15,054 nucleotides of DNA from Stramenopiles sp. TOSAG23-2 (Eukaryota > Sar), in contig LT649730.1 of the NCBI GenBank assembly GCA_900128395.1, positions 1 through 15,054 of the forward strand, in the 5' to 3' direction. How positions within the stretch are numbered: position 1 is the stretch's first letter; each line of letters opens with the position of its first letter. Position numbers and translations under genes: made by a program. The notes beneath the pieces are model-generated. The model was not told the origin of the DNA and ran no database searches. It saw only the letters and a program-made list of their open reading frames with translations. Positions 1 to 8,380 of this stretch are shown here, piece by piece.

Positions 1-2400
1 TCCTTTCACTATACTCTTCGGTATCCATTGATATGAATTTGATTGTAATGTTGTGTCTATCTGGTCAATTCCGTCAATTGCTATTAAAATAAGTTTGTCT
101 TGTGCAACGGCTTTTTCACCTGCAGCTGTAACCACTTTTGAAAACCAGTGCAAAATGTTGGCATATTTAATATCTAAATCAAGCGACAAGTGGAACAACG
201 CAATTAACTTTTCGCCAATAGCTCTTAGCATACCCTCCTCATCATTCGAATTTGGACCGCCACCAACAAGATAAGACACGACGATAACATTATCGCGATG
301 ATTTTTTGCACAGTCATCTACGAAAGAACAGACCAGGCTGGTCTTTCCACAGCCAGGTTCACCGGTCAACAATAATACATTTTTTCCATTGTCTCCCATT
401 TCTATGTTAGCATTCAAAAATTCATGCATTTGTTTTAAATATAATGGTCTTTTAATCATTAACATTACCCGGTAATCGATAAATTTTTTGTGTACATGTC
501 CACAGGAAACATCGTCAAATGACATTTCCTGTTTCATTTGAAACGAATCGCTTTGGTTTATACTGACAGTACTGCTATGGCGGTCTCCGGTTGGGCTTAA
601 ATTTAGAGTCTTTGACATTCTACCTATATGCATTGCTTTGGGGAAATGAAATTGAATTGCACGATACAAATCTTTTAATAGAGGCATTCCAAATGTTTTT
701 TGCAATCCAGCTATGTATGGCCTTCCATATCGATCAGTTCCGCCGTAATGTCCTCTATAATGTCTATATTTACAATATGGATGTGCTTTAATATCATTTA
801 AAAGCTTTTCTCGCATTTTTTCCACTTTTCCTCGACGTGGATAGTCAAACTCAAAGACAGCCCTTTCTTTTTTATTTCTAATCTTCTTTATGAAATTTGA
901 ATCACGTTTGTAGCAAAACGCATGGATAGGTTTGTGAGGATTGTTTAAAAAGGCATGATATGCTTCCATAGCAGTAATAGAGTTTCCTGGAGAGTGCGTT
1001 TTTATCCAATTAAATTTCTTTTGATTAGATACACGATATTTTTTCGGGATCCAACCATATCTTTCACCAACAAGCATAACAAAAAATGGCCTCGTTGAAT
1101 CTATTTCATGTAGACAATGTTCCAGTGCTCCAAGTCCCGTGTCCGATGTATCCTCTCTAGTCAAGCCCCAACGTAAGTCGATGGCAACAACTTTAATGCG
1201 TTGACATCGTAATAATTCATTTAAATCCGGTATAACTTCCTTATTTATCACGTCCCTTTCGCCATGCATGTCATTAAATGTAGAAGACACGAAAATTTTT
1301 ATCGTTCTCCATGAATTATTAGTACTTGCGGCTATATTATCGTACATTATAGATTGCCACTCTTCCTTCGACATCAATTTCCGCTCACGTTCTTCATTCA
1401 TAGCAGTTTCTCTTTCTATTTCTTTTTCATGTTTATTTTGCTTAATATTAGTTACACTTTTGCTCATATGCTTAAATTTTTTCATCTTTTTATTTTTTTC
1501 TTTTATTGTATTTATAGATAAAGACATTATGTCGCGTTCATCTAATGTTTCGTTAAAATCATCTTCGTCACTATTTACAAATTCCTCATCACCATTCATG
1601 GTTGCCGTATTTAATCTTGTTATATCACTTTGTCTAGAGTTAAAATCACCACCGTAACGACTATCATTATTCCATGAAGATGATAGGGCCGATGATGAGT
1701 CAACTGTACTACTAGTCATCGCATTTCGCCTCAAACTTTTGTTATGCATATATTCAGAAAAATTTATTTCAATAGATACATCGAATGGATCCTTTTCTCT
1801 ACTATGTAACATTGATTCACTGACGTCATCCCTAAACAAAGCATCTAATGCAGTTTGTTTTGGTCGGTTCAACTGAACATTTGCACCTGTTGTAACGTTA
1901 TTTCCAAGATTCGTTTCATAGACTAAGGATCCGCGCGTAGAATGTTGGCGGTACGATGAAGCTGATGTAGCGGTTAATCCACGAGATGGTAAAATATTTA
2001 AAGATCCCGGTGTGAATGGTGGGAAAAAATCATCGTTTGGTATTTCAGTAGCTTTAACTACTGGTTCTACATTTTGATATACCCTTTCTTGTGCTAAACC
2101 TGCATAATTAAAAGCAACTGTCTTACCTTTACTTTTAGTAATGAAATTAGTTCTGTGCATCGAAGGTGTTATAATAAAATCAGATTTTTGTGGCTTAATT
2201 CCACCTAGTTTGCTGCTTTTAAAACGTAATTTAGACATATTTTTTGGTTTATCATTGTTTAGGCTTAGTGTTTCTGCCAATCTCAATAATTTTTTTTTCT
2301 TTTGTTTCGAGCCTTTAATTGGCTGCTTCGAAGACCATGTACCCTTAGAGCTATTGTACACATCTGGTTCAAACAGTGCTAACGGTACATTTGATGACAT
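1..2400 (-). CDS. DUF4062-NACHT P-loop ATPase, TEP1/NPHP3/NWD1-like (partial, C-terminus off the left edge)
   Basis: The reverse strand is open from an ATG at 2400-2398 to base 1, 800 codons with no stop, so the 3' part lies outside the window. Residues 1-340 are low-complexity, Ser/Asn-rich and basic (KQKKKK near residue 33), probably disordered. Residues about 367-590 form a DUF4062 domain: IFVSSTFNDMHGERD begins at residue 369, AIDLRWGLT at 406, GERYGWIP at 445 and GRPYIAGL near 559. A NACHT/STAND ATPase follows. Its Walker A GEPGCGKTS is at residues 680-688 (bases 337-363), and its Walker B LILAIDGIDQID has D776 at bases 73-75. In TEP1, NPHP3 and NWD1, DUF4062 plus NACHT is followed by WD40 or TPR repeats, so such repeats probably lie beyond base 1; this is inferred. 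Members act as ATP-switched scaffolds; which member this is, and its partner, cannot be told. It is divergent to the large scaffold gene at 3033. Confidence 0.88.
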   Translation of the reverse strand, partial: MSSNVPLALFEPDVYNSSKGTWSSKQPIKGSKQKKKKLLRLAETLSLNNDKPKNMSKLRFKSSKLGGIKPQKSDFIITPSMHRTNFITKSKGKTVAFNYAGLAQERVYQNVEPVVKATEIPNDDFFPPFTPGSLNILPSRGLTATSASSYRQHSTRGSLVYETNLGNNVTTGANVQLNRPKQTALDALFRDDVSESMLHSREKDPFDVSIEINFSEYMHNKSLRRNAMTSSTVDSSSALSSSWNNDSRYGGDFNSRQSDITRLNTATMNGDEEFVNSDEDDFNETLDERDIMSLSINTIKEKNKKMKKFKHMSKSVTNIKQNKHEKEIERETAMNEERERKLMSKEEWQSIMYDNIAASTNNSWRTIKIFVSSTFNDMHGERDVINKEVIPDLNELLRCQRIKVVAIDLRWGLTREDTSDTGLGALEHCLHEIDSTRPFFVMLVGERYGWIPKKYRVSNQKKFNWIKTHSPGNSITAMEAYHAFLNNPHKPIHAFCYKRDSNFIKKIRNKKERAVFEFDYPRRGKVEKMREKLLNDIKAHPYCKYRHYRGHYGGTDRYGRPYIAGLQKTFGMPLLKDLYRAIQFHFPKAMHIGRMSKTLNLSPTGDRHSSTVSINQSDSFQMKQEMSFDDVSCGHVHKKFIDYRVMLMIKRPLYLKQMHEFLNANIEMGDNGKNVLLLTGEPGCGKTSLVCSFVDDCAKNHRDNVIVVSYLVGGGPNSNDEEGMLRAIGEKLIALFHLSLDLDIKYANILHWFSKVVTAAGEKAVAQDKLILIAIDGIDQIDTTLQSNSYQWIPKSIVKG

Positions 2401-2874
2401 TTTTTTTTTACAGACTGATCAGAAACGATAGCTACTCTGTTGCTATGGCATGAAATGATGTCGCTTTGATTTATCTATGATGTTTACTTTATGTTTTTGT
2501 ACATCCAATGTTGCACTTATTTATAATAATTAATAATAATATTAATAATTTAATATGGGGGATAATAATAATAATAAGCAAAAAAATCATAATAATAATA
2601 ATCATATACCTATTAATATTACCATTTAAGGAATATTCCCTGTGTACTTGAAAAAAAAGAAACGCAGCTACAGAAACTACTGTTAGTGGCTCGTATTAGT
2701 CTATAATACAACAAAAAATGAAATAGTGCTTTATTGGTTCCTTAAGATATAAAAACTACACGAAACAACATACGACGACGACGAATAAAATAAATAAAAA
2801 TATAACGGTACGATGATGATACGTGCATACCTAGTATAATAATGTTATAAATAATGTTGTTGTTGTTTATGTTA

Positions 2875-2906
<32 letters not shown>

Positions 2907-3032
2907 AATAATAGTATTAAAAAGTAATATAATAAATACAATCATACAATCACTAATACTGTAAATATATAATAAACTATTTCAATATATTCAGCAATTG
3001 GAGTAAACGAGTAGTTTGACTTTGTATCTAAA
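2401..3032. promoter_or_regulatory. Shared 5' intergenic region between two divergent genes
   Basis: This 632-base gap separates the start codons of two divergent large genes, so it must hold both 5' UTRs and both promoters. It is very AT-rich, with ATT/AAT microsatellite stretches (about 2521-2606 and 2880-2906) and many T or A runs. An in-frame TAG at 3012-3014 closes the frame just upstream of the ATG at 3033. No convincing TATA box, initiator or splice site could be singled out against this background, and no extra gene is seen. Confidence 0.5.
2880..2906. repeat. (TTA)9 microsatellite
   Basis: Nine perfect TTA units lie about 125 bases upstream of the ATG at 3033, in the 5' flank of the large scaffold gene. 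A looser AAT/ATT-rich stretch lies at about 2521-2606. Confidence 0.9.
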
Positions 3033-6000
3033 ATGGAGGAGGTTAATCCCGAGGATGTCTCCGATGTACATTGGAGAATCAAAGAAATACGTAAACGTGT
3101 TGAACAGCATAAGCAACAAGAACGTAGTGATGCATTAGTAGCAGCAGCAAAAAAAGCTATATTAGGGAAAAAGAAACAGCTAGCAATTGTCAAGAAATAT
3201 AAAGAAAGGGTTAGAAAAAATGAAAATGCAACAAAGCGAAGCATAAATAAATTTTCGAAACGTATGGAAAAATTTTTGGATGGTGCCGATAGGCAATGGT
3301 TACTTGATAGGGATTTAAGATCAATGGAAGTATCATATAAAGGTTCTGGGGAACGACTGCGAAATAGTCGATTTTTGTTAGATTTGGCAGCACGCAGAAT
3401 TACTGATATTAAAGACAAAATAGGTAAACCAATTAGAGCTAATTTAACTACATTAGAAAAAGTTGAAAAAGAGTTAAAAGACGACAGGGTAAGCTATGTA
3501 CCAGTTGGTGTACGATTAGAAGAGCAAAGGAAAGCTTTAGCTGGCAAAGCGATGGAAGATGGCAATGTCGATGATGAAGAAAATGTGGAAGATGTGGTAG
3601 TAAAACACTCCACAAAATGTAAATATTGTAATAAAATTATTCTCCTTAAAACGATGCCAGCACATCAAAAAATATGTCAATTTAGAAGTCAGGAACGTGT
3701 GGTTTTATATGCAGAAAATGCAACTGAAACAACGGCAGAAGAAATGGATACAGCTCTGCCACCACAGCCCCCTTTGAATGTAAGAGTCGTAGGTACAACC
3801 TGCGAAACAATTACATTTTCTTGGGTACCACCAATTTTTGATGGGGGGGCTGCCATCGAAGGATATGAGATACGGTGGCAATTATGTCATAAAAAAAAAG
3901 TAGGAAAAAAAATGCTAAGAGAATATGAAGTGTTGCCCCCGATTTGGACATCAACATGGTGTTTAAAAGATCCAATTATGCATCGTGGTTATACCATACG
4001 AAATTTAGAAGCAGATCTAGAGTTTGCAAATATAACAGTACATTCAAAAAGTAGAGTTGGTTATAGTCCGCCAAGTAATGTAATTGAATCAGTGGAAACT
4101 AATTTGCCGCTAGCACCCACAAAGCCTCTGTTTCTCCAAGTAAAAGAGATCACATCATCAACCATTGAGCTTGTATGGGAAGCGCCATTGTTTTCAGGTG
4201 GTTCTGGGGGAATTGAAAATTTTCATTATGAAATACACTACACGTATCAAAAACAAACAGAATTAAGCAAAAAGAAAGAACCAGGGATGGTTGATGTAAG
4301 GGAAAAAGTGATGTTGGAAAGTCCTGAAACGCGCTACGTTATCGAAAATTTGCGTGGATTAGACGTTGTCAAAGTAATTGTTGTTTATGCTTATAACAAA
4401 TTTAAAATTAGAAGTCCACCCAGTCACGAAATTATGTCAGTGCAAACCAAACCCCCTAAGTCATCTCAGGTATTCAAGCAAGAATTAGAAAGAGTAAAAA
4501 ATGTAAAAGGTAGATTTATAGAATCAAATCTGCACCAAGGTTTCATGCAACGTTTTGAGAAACAGAATTTTATAAAAATTTTGGAAGGAAAATTAAAAAT
4601 CGCTGAACAGGAAGAGGATGAAGAAGCTGCAAGGCAGAGGGCTAGAGATGAAAAGCTGAGAAAAGCTATTGCTGATATAGAAGGTCCATCATTGGCTGAG
4701 CTGGAAGCAGCACACAAAGAAAAGTATGGAGGTGATAGTGAAGAAGAAAAAGAAGAAACGAAAGATAGCAAAGAAGGAAGAAGCAAAGAAGACAATGAAA
4801 ATATAAATAATGACGAAGAAGGAGATGATGATGTATATGGATTTTTGACACAGAAGAAGAAAAAGAAAATGGATGGCCGATCCAAGTTAAGGGCTCAAAG
4901 AGAGTTGGCGAAGGCGAGAATGGAACGAATGCAAAAAGTACGTGAGAGGCATTTTCATGTGCGAATAAAACAACTGAAAAAATTAGTACAGGTACAGATG
5001 GATAAACGGTCTGATATCATCGCAGAAAGGGCAGAAATTTTTTACAATATTAAACTTTGGGCAAAACGTGTCAATGAAGTACAGCCAGAATTAGACCGTG
5101 CAAGTCTATTCCGCGGGAAGTATATGGATTGCAGTGTTATGCATTACAAACCACAAAGATTTTTAACAACAGGTCTGGTATCTGTGCTCGTGGGAGAATT
5201 AAGTGCGCGTTTGAAAGATATAGCAGATGGGAAAGAAGACATGATTAGGCTGGAAAAAGAAGCAGTTGAAGTGCTGATAAAGCAAGAAAAGCTTGAAGAT
5301 AAATTGAAAGATAGAGAAGCTGCATTTTTAGCATTTAAAAAAGAAGCTGCCAGACAACGTGCAGCACAAAAACATATGCAAGAATGGTCAAATACTGGCT
5401 TAAAAAATTTCTACTACAGATGGATTGAATACGTTGAAAAACGTAGGGATGATCGTTTGATTGTTGGTAAATTTATCCAACGTATATTAAACAGTGAGTT
5501 ACATGGCGCATTTCAACACTGGATAGATGTAAATAACCAGCTACAAAAGGTTTTAGATGAAAGCAAAGCCGTTGTTGGTGGTGTTGGCACTCAAAGTTTG
5601 AAAAAAGTAACTGAATTTCGCCATCAACTTGAAAATGAAACTGCATTGATCTTAGATAAAGTTTCTAAATCACAAACTGGTTTAGATGATGCCAAAATGA
5701 CCGCGGCGCAAAGGCGTGCGGCAGAGGAAGGCAAGGAATTTTTCAAGAAATATAAATCAGAAAATGATGATGAAGTTGTAAATTCGTTAACTTCGCTTGA
5801 ATTAGCAGATTACAACATCGGTGGCAGCTACGCAAAAACAGGTGATTTCGAAAAAGCTATTTATCATTTTACGAGGTTTTCTGATGAAATGAAAGCAAAA
5901 GGAAATATTTTAATGATGGCAAAAGCATGGAGTGCCATGGGTGAAGTTTATACAGATATGCAAGTCCCAGAGAAAGCACAAGTAACATTCGATAGGGCTA

Positions 6001-8111
6001 TACAGCTATCCCGAGAAGCCAGATCCACAAAAACCCTTGCAGCTGCTTACTATGGTATGGGGAGAGCTTTTGAATCGCAAATGCAACATCGTACTGCATT
6101 GCGTTATATAGATCGTTCATTACGTTTGTATTCCATGATGCAGGACAATATGAGTGAAGGCCGTTGTTACCGTTTAAAAGCAGATGTCTTCAAGGCGTTA
6201 AATGATCTAGACGGTATTCGATTAAATACGCAAATGGCGGATCGTATTGAGTTTAGAGGTAAACAGGATCGTGATCGTTTAAATCATGAATTAAGCGAAT
6301 TACAGAAGAAGCTATCTAGTGCAACTGCAGACAGCACAGATCCATTTTACGTCGAAGTTTGTACACCATGTGTCCCACGAATAAGAAGACAGATCAAAGA
6401 GAAAATACAAAAAATTAAGGAGATAGAGGATGAAGCGATAAAAATTGATAAAGACAGAGTAAATGCGGAAAAATTTCTGCAACATATGCGTGATCAGTTA
6501 AAAGATGCAAAAAATAGTGAGTCGACATTTATGGATTCCGATTCTGTACATGGTGCATTTCAACGATTTAACGTTCGTGAGTTGAGAACCTCTTTAGCTG
6601 ATTATATTAAGACGTTTGAAGGGAAAATTGAGGAGTTTAAAAAGGAAAGACATAGGTTTGATATTCGTAAATCAAATCAACAGGATGATTTAAATGAATT
6701 ATATTTAGAATTTGATACAGAAAATGGTGAAATAATGAAAAATGCAATGGATAAGGAGTTGATGAGGGCATGTTGTCTAAACCCAGTAAATGCACGTGGG
6801 CATGATGTGTTAGGTGGTGTTACCGGTGGGATTGAACAGTTTGCATTTGCTGCTGGAAAACGAATACATTTACATGATATGGAAGGAACATGTGAACGCA
6901 TTATAGAAGGCGATGAGTTTGGTACACATATAGGAGAGCCTACAGGGCATGTGAAAATGATAAGCTCTTTGTGCTTCTATGGAAATCGTATTTATAGTGG
7001 ATCGATGGATAATGTAATATTTGTTTGGGAACTCGGAAAACTAGAATATGTAAAAAGAATCACAGGTCATAAAGCAACTGTTTGGGCTATAGATGCAGAC
7101 GCAGTGAAAATTGTATCTGGAAGCGCTGATAATGAGGTGCGAGTATGGAACGCAGTTACGTTTGAACTTGCTGCTGTGTTGACTGGGCACAAACGAGCAC
7201 CTAAATGTATTCATGTTGGTCCAAAACGATTTGTTACGGGAGGAAACGATTACGAAGTCCGTGTTTGGAAAGTTCTTGGTCATAAAGATGATCCTTTTCG
7301 ACATATTTCTTGTGAAAGGCGTATGTTGGGCCATGGAGCCCCCGTAACTGCAATAAAATTAGCTGTTTCTGAAATTGTTAGTGGAGCTGCAAATGGTACA
7401 TTGATGGTCTGGTCAATTAAACATGGACGATCATTATGGAAAACTCAAGCACATGAATCTTCTATATTGTGTTTGCAGTTCGATGCTGTTAAAATAATAA
7501 CTGGTGGTCGAGATATGGCTATTATGACATTTGATATTTCCTCTGGAAAATGTTTACAAACATTGAGGGGTCATGCAGCTCCGATCGTTGCTCTTGACTT
7601 TGATAAGCGAATCATAATGTCTGTTTCAAACGACGGCATGGTGCGTCGTTGGCCATTTCGTGTCCACGGGCAATCGCAGCATGAGGAAAAGTTGCATATC
7701 ATCGCTCCAAATGAGCATATATCAAAAATTGCAATATTATATGGAACAACTGTTGCTAAATTAAAGGAATGGAATAATATTAGGGATCTATACAAACTGT
7801 ATATTGGACAACGTTTAATTGTACAAAAAAAGCGGAAGCATAAAGTAAGAATGACATGTAGTCCGGGAAAGGCTGAAAAAGAAGCTGAGAAATTGAGAGC
7901 TAGTCGAAGATATGTGCCTATTGAAGATCGATTTAAGGCAACGGAGCTATCTGAAAAAGCTGCATACGCAGTTGGAATCGCTGGAAGGGATGCGGTAGAT
8001 GCATTAGGTGATATAAAATCACGGTTTAAAACAGGCAGTAAAGTTCAAGAGAGAATGGATGAATTGGCTACAATCACAGCAGCTGCAACTGGGACTACTG
8101 TGTCTATGTAG
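3033..8111 (+). CDS. Giant scaffold protein: C2HC finger, 2x FN3, coiled coil, Sfi1-like repeats, TPR, WD40 propeller, LysM (1692 aa)
   Basis: A single uninterrupted frame of 1692 codons starts at an ATG in AAAATGG context and ends in TAG; an in-frame TAG at 3012 supports the start. Domains in order: basic coiled coil (1-190); C2HC finger C196-C199-H211-C215; two fibronectin III domains (about 243-356 and 359-473, each with an aromatic strand such as TFSW or ELVW and a Gly/Pro loop); Lys/Glu-rich coiled coil (about 480-780) with an acidic patch near 570-610; two Sfi1-like Trp helices (W797 and W830, 33 apart); TPR-like helices (about 920-1065); further coiled coils (1080-1260); WD40 repeats (about 1275-1545), with six clear blades beginning GH or AH from G1305 and a degenerate first blade; LysM (1554-1597, with APNEHISKIA and GTTVAKLKEWNN); basic tail. 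There is no signal peptide or membrane segment, so a cytosolic or cytoskeletal scaffold, perhaps axonemal or centrosomal, is inferred. I recognise the domains but no named family. Confidence 0.93.
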   Translation: MEEVNPEDVSDVHWRIKEIRKRVEQHKQQERSDALVAAAKKAILGKKKQLAIVKKYKERVRKNENATKRSINKFSKRMEKFLDGADRQWLLDRDLRSMEVSYKGSGERLRNSRFLLDLAARRITDIKDKIGKPIRANLTTLEKVEKELKDDRVSYVPVGVRLEEQRKALAGKAMEDGNVDDEENVEDVVVKHSTKCKYCNKIILLKTMPAHQKICQFRSQERVVLYAENATETTAEEMDTALPPQPPLNVRVVGTTCETITFSWVPPIFDGGAAIEGYEIRWQLCHKKKVGKKMLREYEVLPPIWTSTWCLKDPIMHRGYTIRNLEADLEFANITVHSKSRVGYSPPSNVIESVETNLPLAPTKPLFLQVKEITSSTIELVWEAPLFSGGSGGIENFHYEIHYTYQKQTELSKKKEPGMVDVREKVMLESPETRYVIENLRGLDVVKVIVVYAYNKFKIRSPPSHEIMSVQTKPPKSSQVFKQELERVKNVKGRFIESNLHQGFMQRFEKQNFIKILEGKLKIAEQEEDEEAARQRARDEKLRKAIADIEGPSLAELEAAHKEKYGGDSEEEKEETKDSKEGRSKEDNENINNDEEGDDDVYGFLTQKKKKKMDGRSKLRAQRELAKARMERMQKVRERHFHVRIKQLKKLVQVQMDKRSDIIAERAEIFYNIKLWAKRVNEVQPELDRASLFRGKYMDCSVMHYKPQRFLTTGLVSVLVGELSARLKDIADGKEDMIRLEKEAVEVLIKQEKLEDKLKDREAAFLAFKKEAARQRAAQKHMQEWSNTGLKNFYYRWIEYVEKRRDDRLIVGKFIQRILNSELHGAFQHWIDVNNQLQKVLDESKAVVGGVGTQSLKKVTEFRHQLENETALILDKVSKSQTGLDDAKMTAAQRRAAEEGKEFFKKYKSENDDEVVNSLTSLELADYNIGGSYAKTGDFEKAIYHFTRFSDEMKAKGNILMMAKAWSAMGEVYTDMQVPEKAQVTFDRAIQLSREARSTKTLAAAYYGMGRAFESQMQHRTALRYIDRSLRLYSMMQDNMSEGRCYRLKADVFKALNDLDGIRLNTQMADRIEFRGKQDRDRLNHELSELQKKLSSATADSTDPFYVEVCTPCVPRIRRQIKEKIQKIKEIEDEAIKIDKDRVNAEKFLQHMRDQLKDAKNSESTFMDSDSVHGAFQRFNVRELRTSLADYIKTFEGKIEEFKKERHRFDIRKSNQQDDLNELYLEFDTENGEIMKNAMDKELMRACCLNPVNARGHDVLGGVTGGIEQFAFAAGKRIHLHDMEGTCERIIEGDEFGTHIGEPTGHVKMISSLCFYGNRIYSGSMDNVIFVWELGKLEYVKRITGHKATVWAIDADAVKIVSGSADNEVRVWNAVTFELAAVLTGHKRAPKCIHVGPKRFVTGGNDYEVRVWKVLGHKDDPFRHISCERRMLGHGAPVTAIKLAVSEIVSGAANGTLMVWSIKHGRSLWKTQAHESSILCLQFDAVKIITGGRDMAIMTFDISSGKCLQTLRGHAAPIVALDFDKRIIMSVSNDGMVRRWPFRVHGQSQHEEKLHIIAPNEHISKIAILYGTTVAKLKEWNNIRDLYKLYIGQRLIVQKKRKHKVRMTCSPGKAEKEAEKLRASRRYVPIEDRFKATELSEKAAYAVGIAGRDAVDALGDIKSRFKTGSKVQERMDELATITAAATGTTVSM

Positions 8112-8380
8112 CATATTTATTTTTTGTAATATTACAAACTGGTTCGTATTTTTCATGCCTCGACCGCGTATTAAATTTTTTGGACTAATTTTAATAACAT
8201 GTGTACTTCGTACGTTTGTATATATATATATATATAAAAATTTTCTCTTGTTTGTATATATATATATATCATTAAATATAGTGCGTTGAAAATTCTTTAT
8301 ATTTTATCTTTCCCATAATTCGTACGACCGCAGTTTTTATTTTTTCAACCCCGTACATCACGCAACCACACTCTTTTTTT
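8112..8380. other. Convergent 3' intergenic region with TA repeats
   Basis: This stretch lies between the TAG of the large scaffold gene and the TAA of the opposing PDZ gene. It holds two perfect TA dinucleotide tracts (8219-8236 and about 8255-8269) and T-rich runs expected of opposing 3' UTRs. No conserved-looking open frame was found in it. Confidence 0.6.
8219..8269. repeat. Two (TA)n microsatellite tracts
   Basis: There are nine TA units at 8219-8236 and about seven and a half at 8255-8269. An 18-base A/T-rich spacer containing CTCTTG separates them. Both lie in the 3' flank of the scaffold gene. Confidence 0.9.

Noticed and set aside
1268-2431. Plus-strand open frames opposite the NACHT gene
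   Set aside because: They are shadows of the 800-codon minus-strand frame, which carries clear DUF4062 and P-loop motifs.
2942-3418. Antisense open frame over the start of the giant scaffold gene
   Set aside because: It begins at a non-ATG codon, mirrors the strong plus-strand coding frame and has no domain-like features.
4466-4885. Antisense Ser/Phe-rich open frame inside the scaffold gene
   Set aside because: It is the reverse complement of Lys/Glu-rich coiled-coil codons, so its Ser/Phe composition is an artefact.
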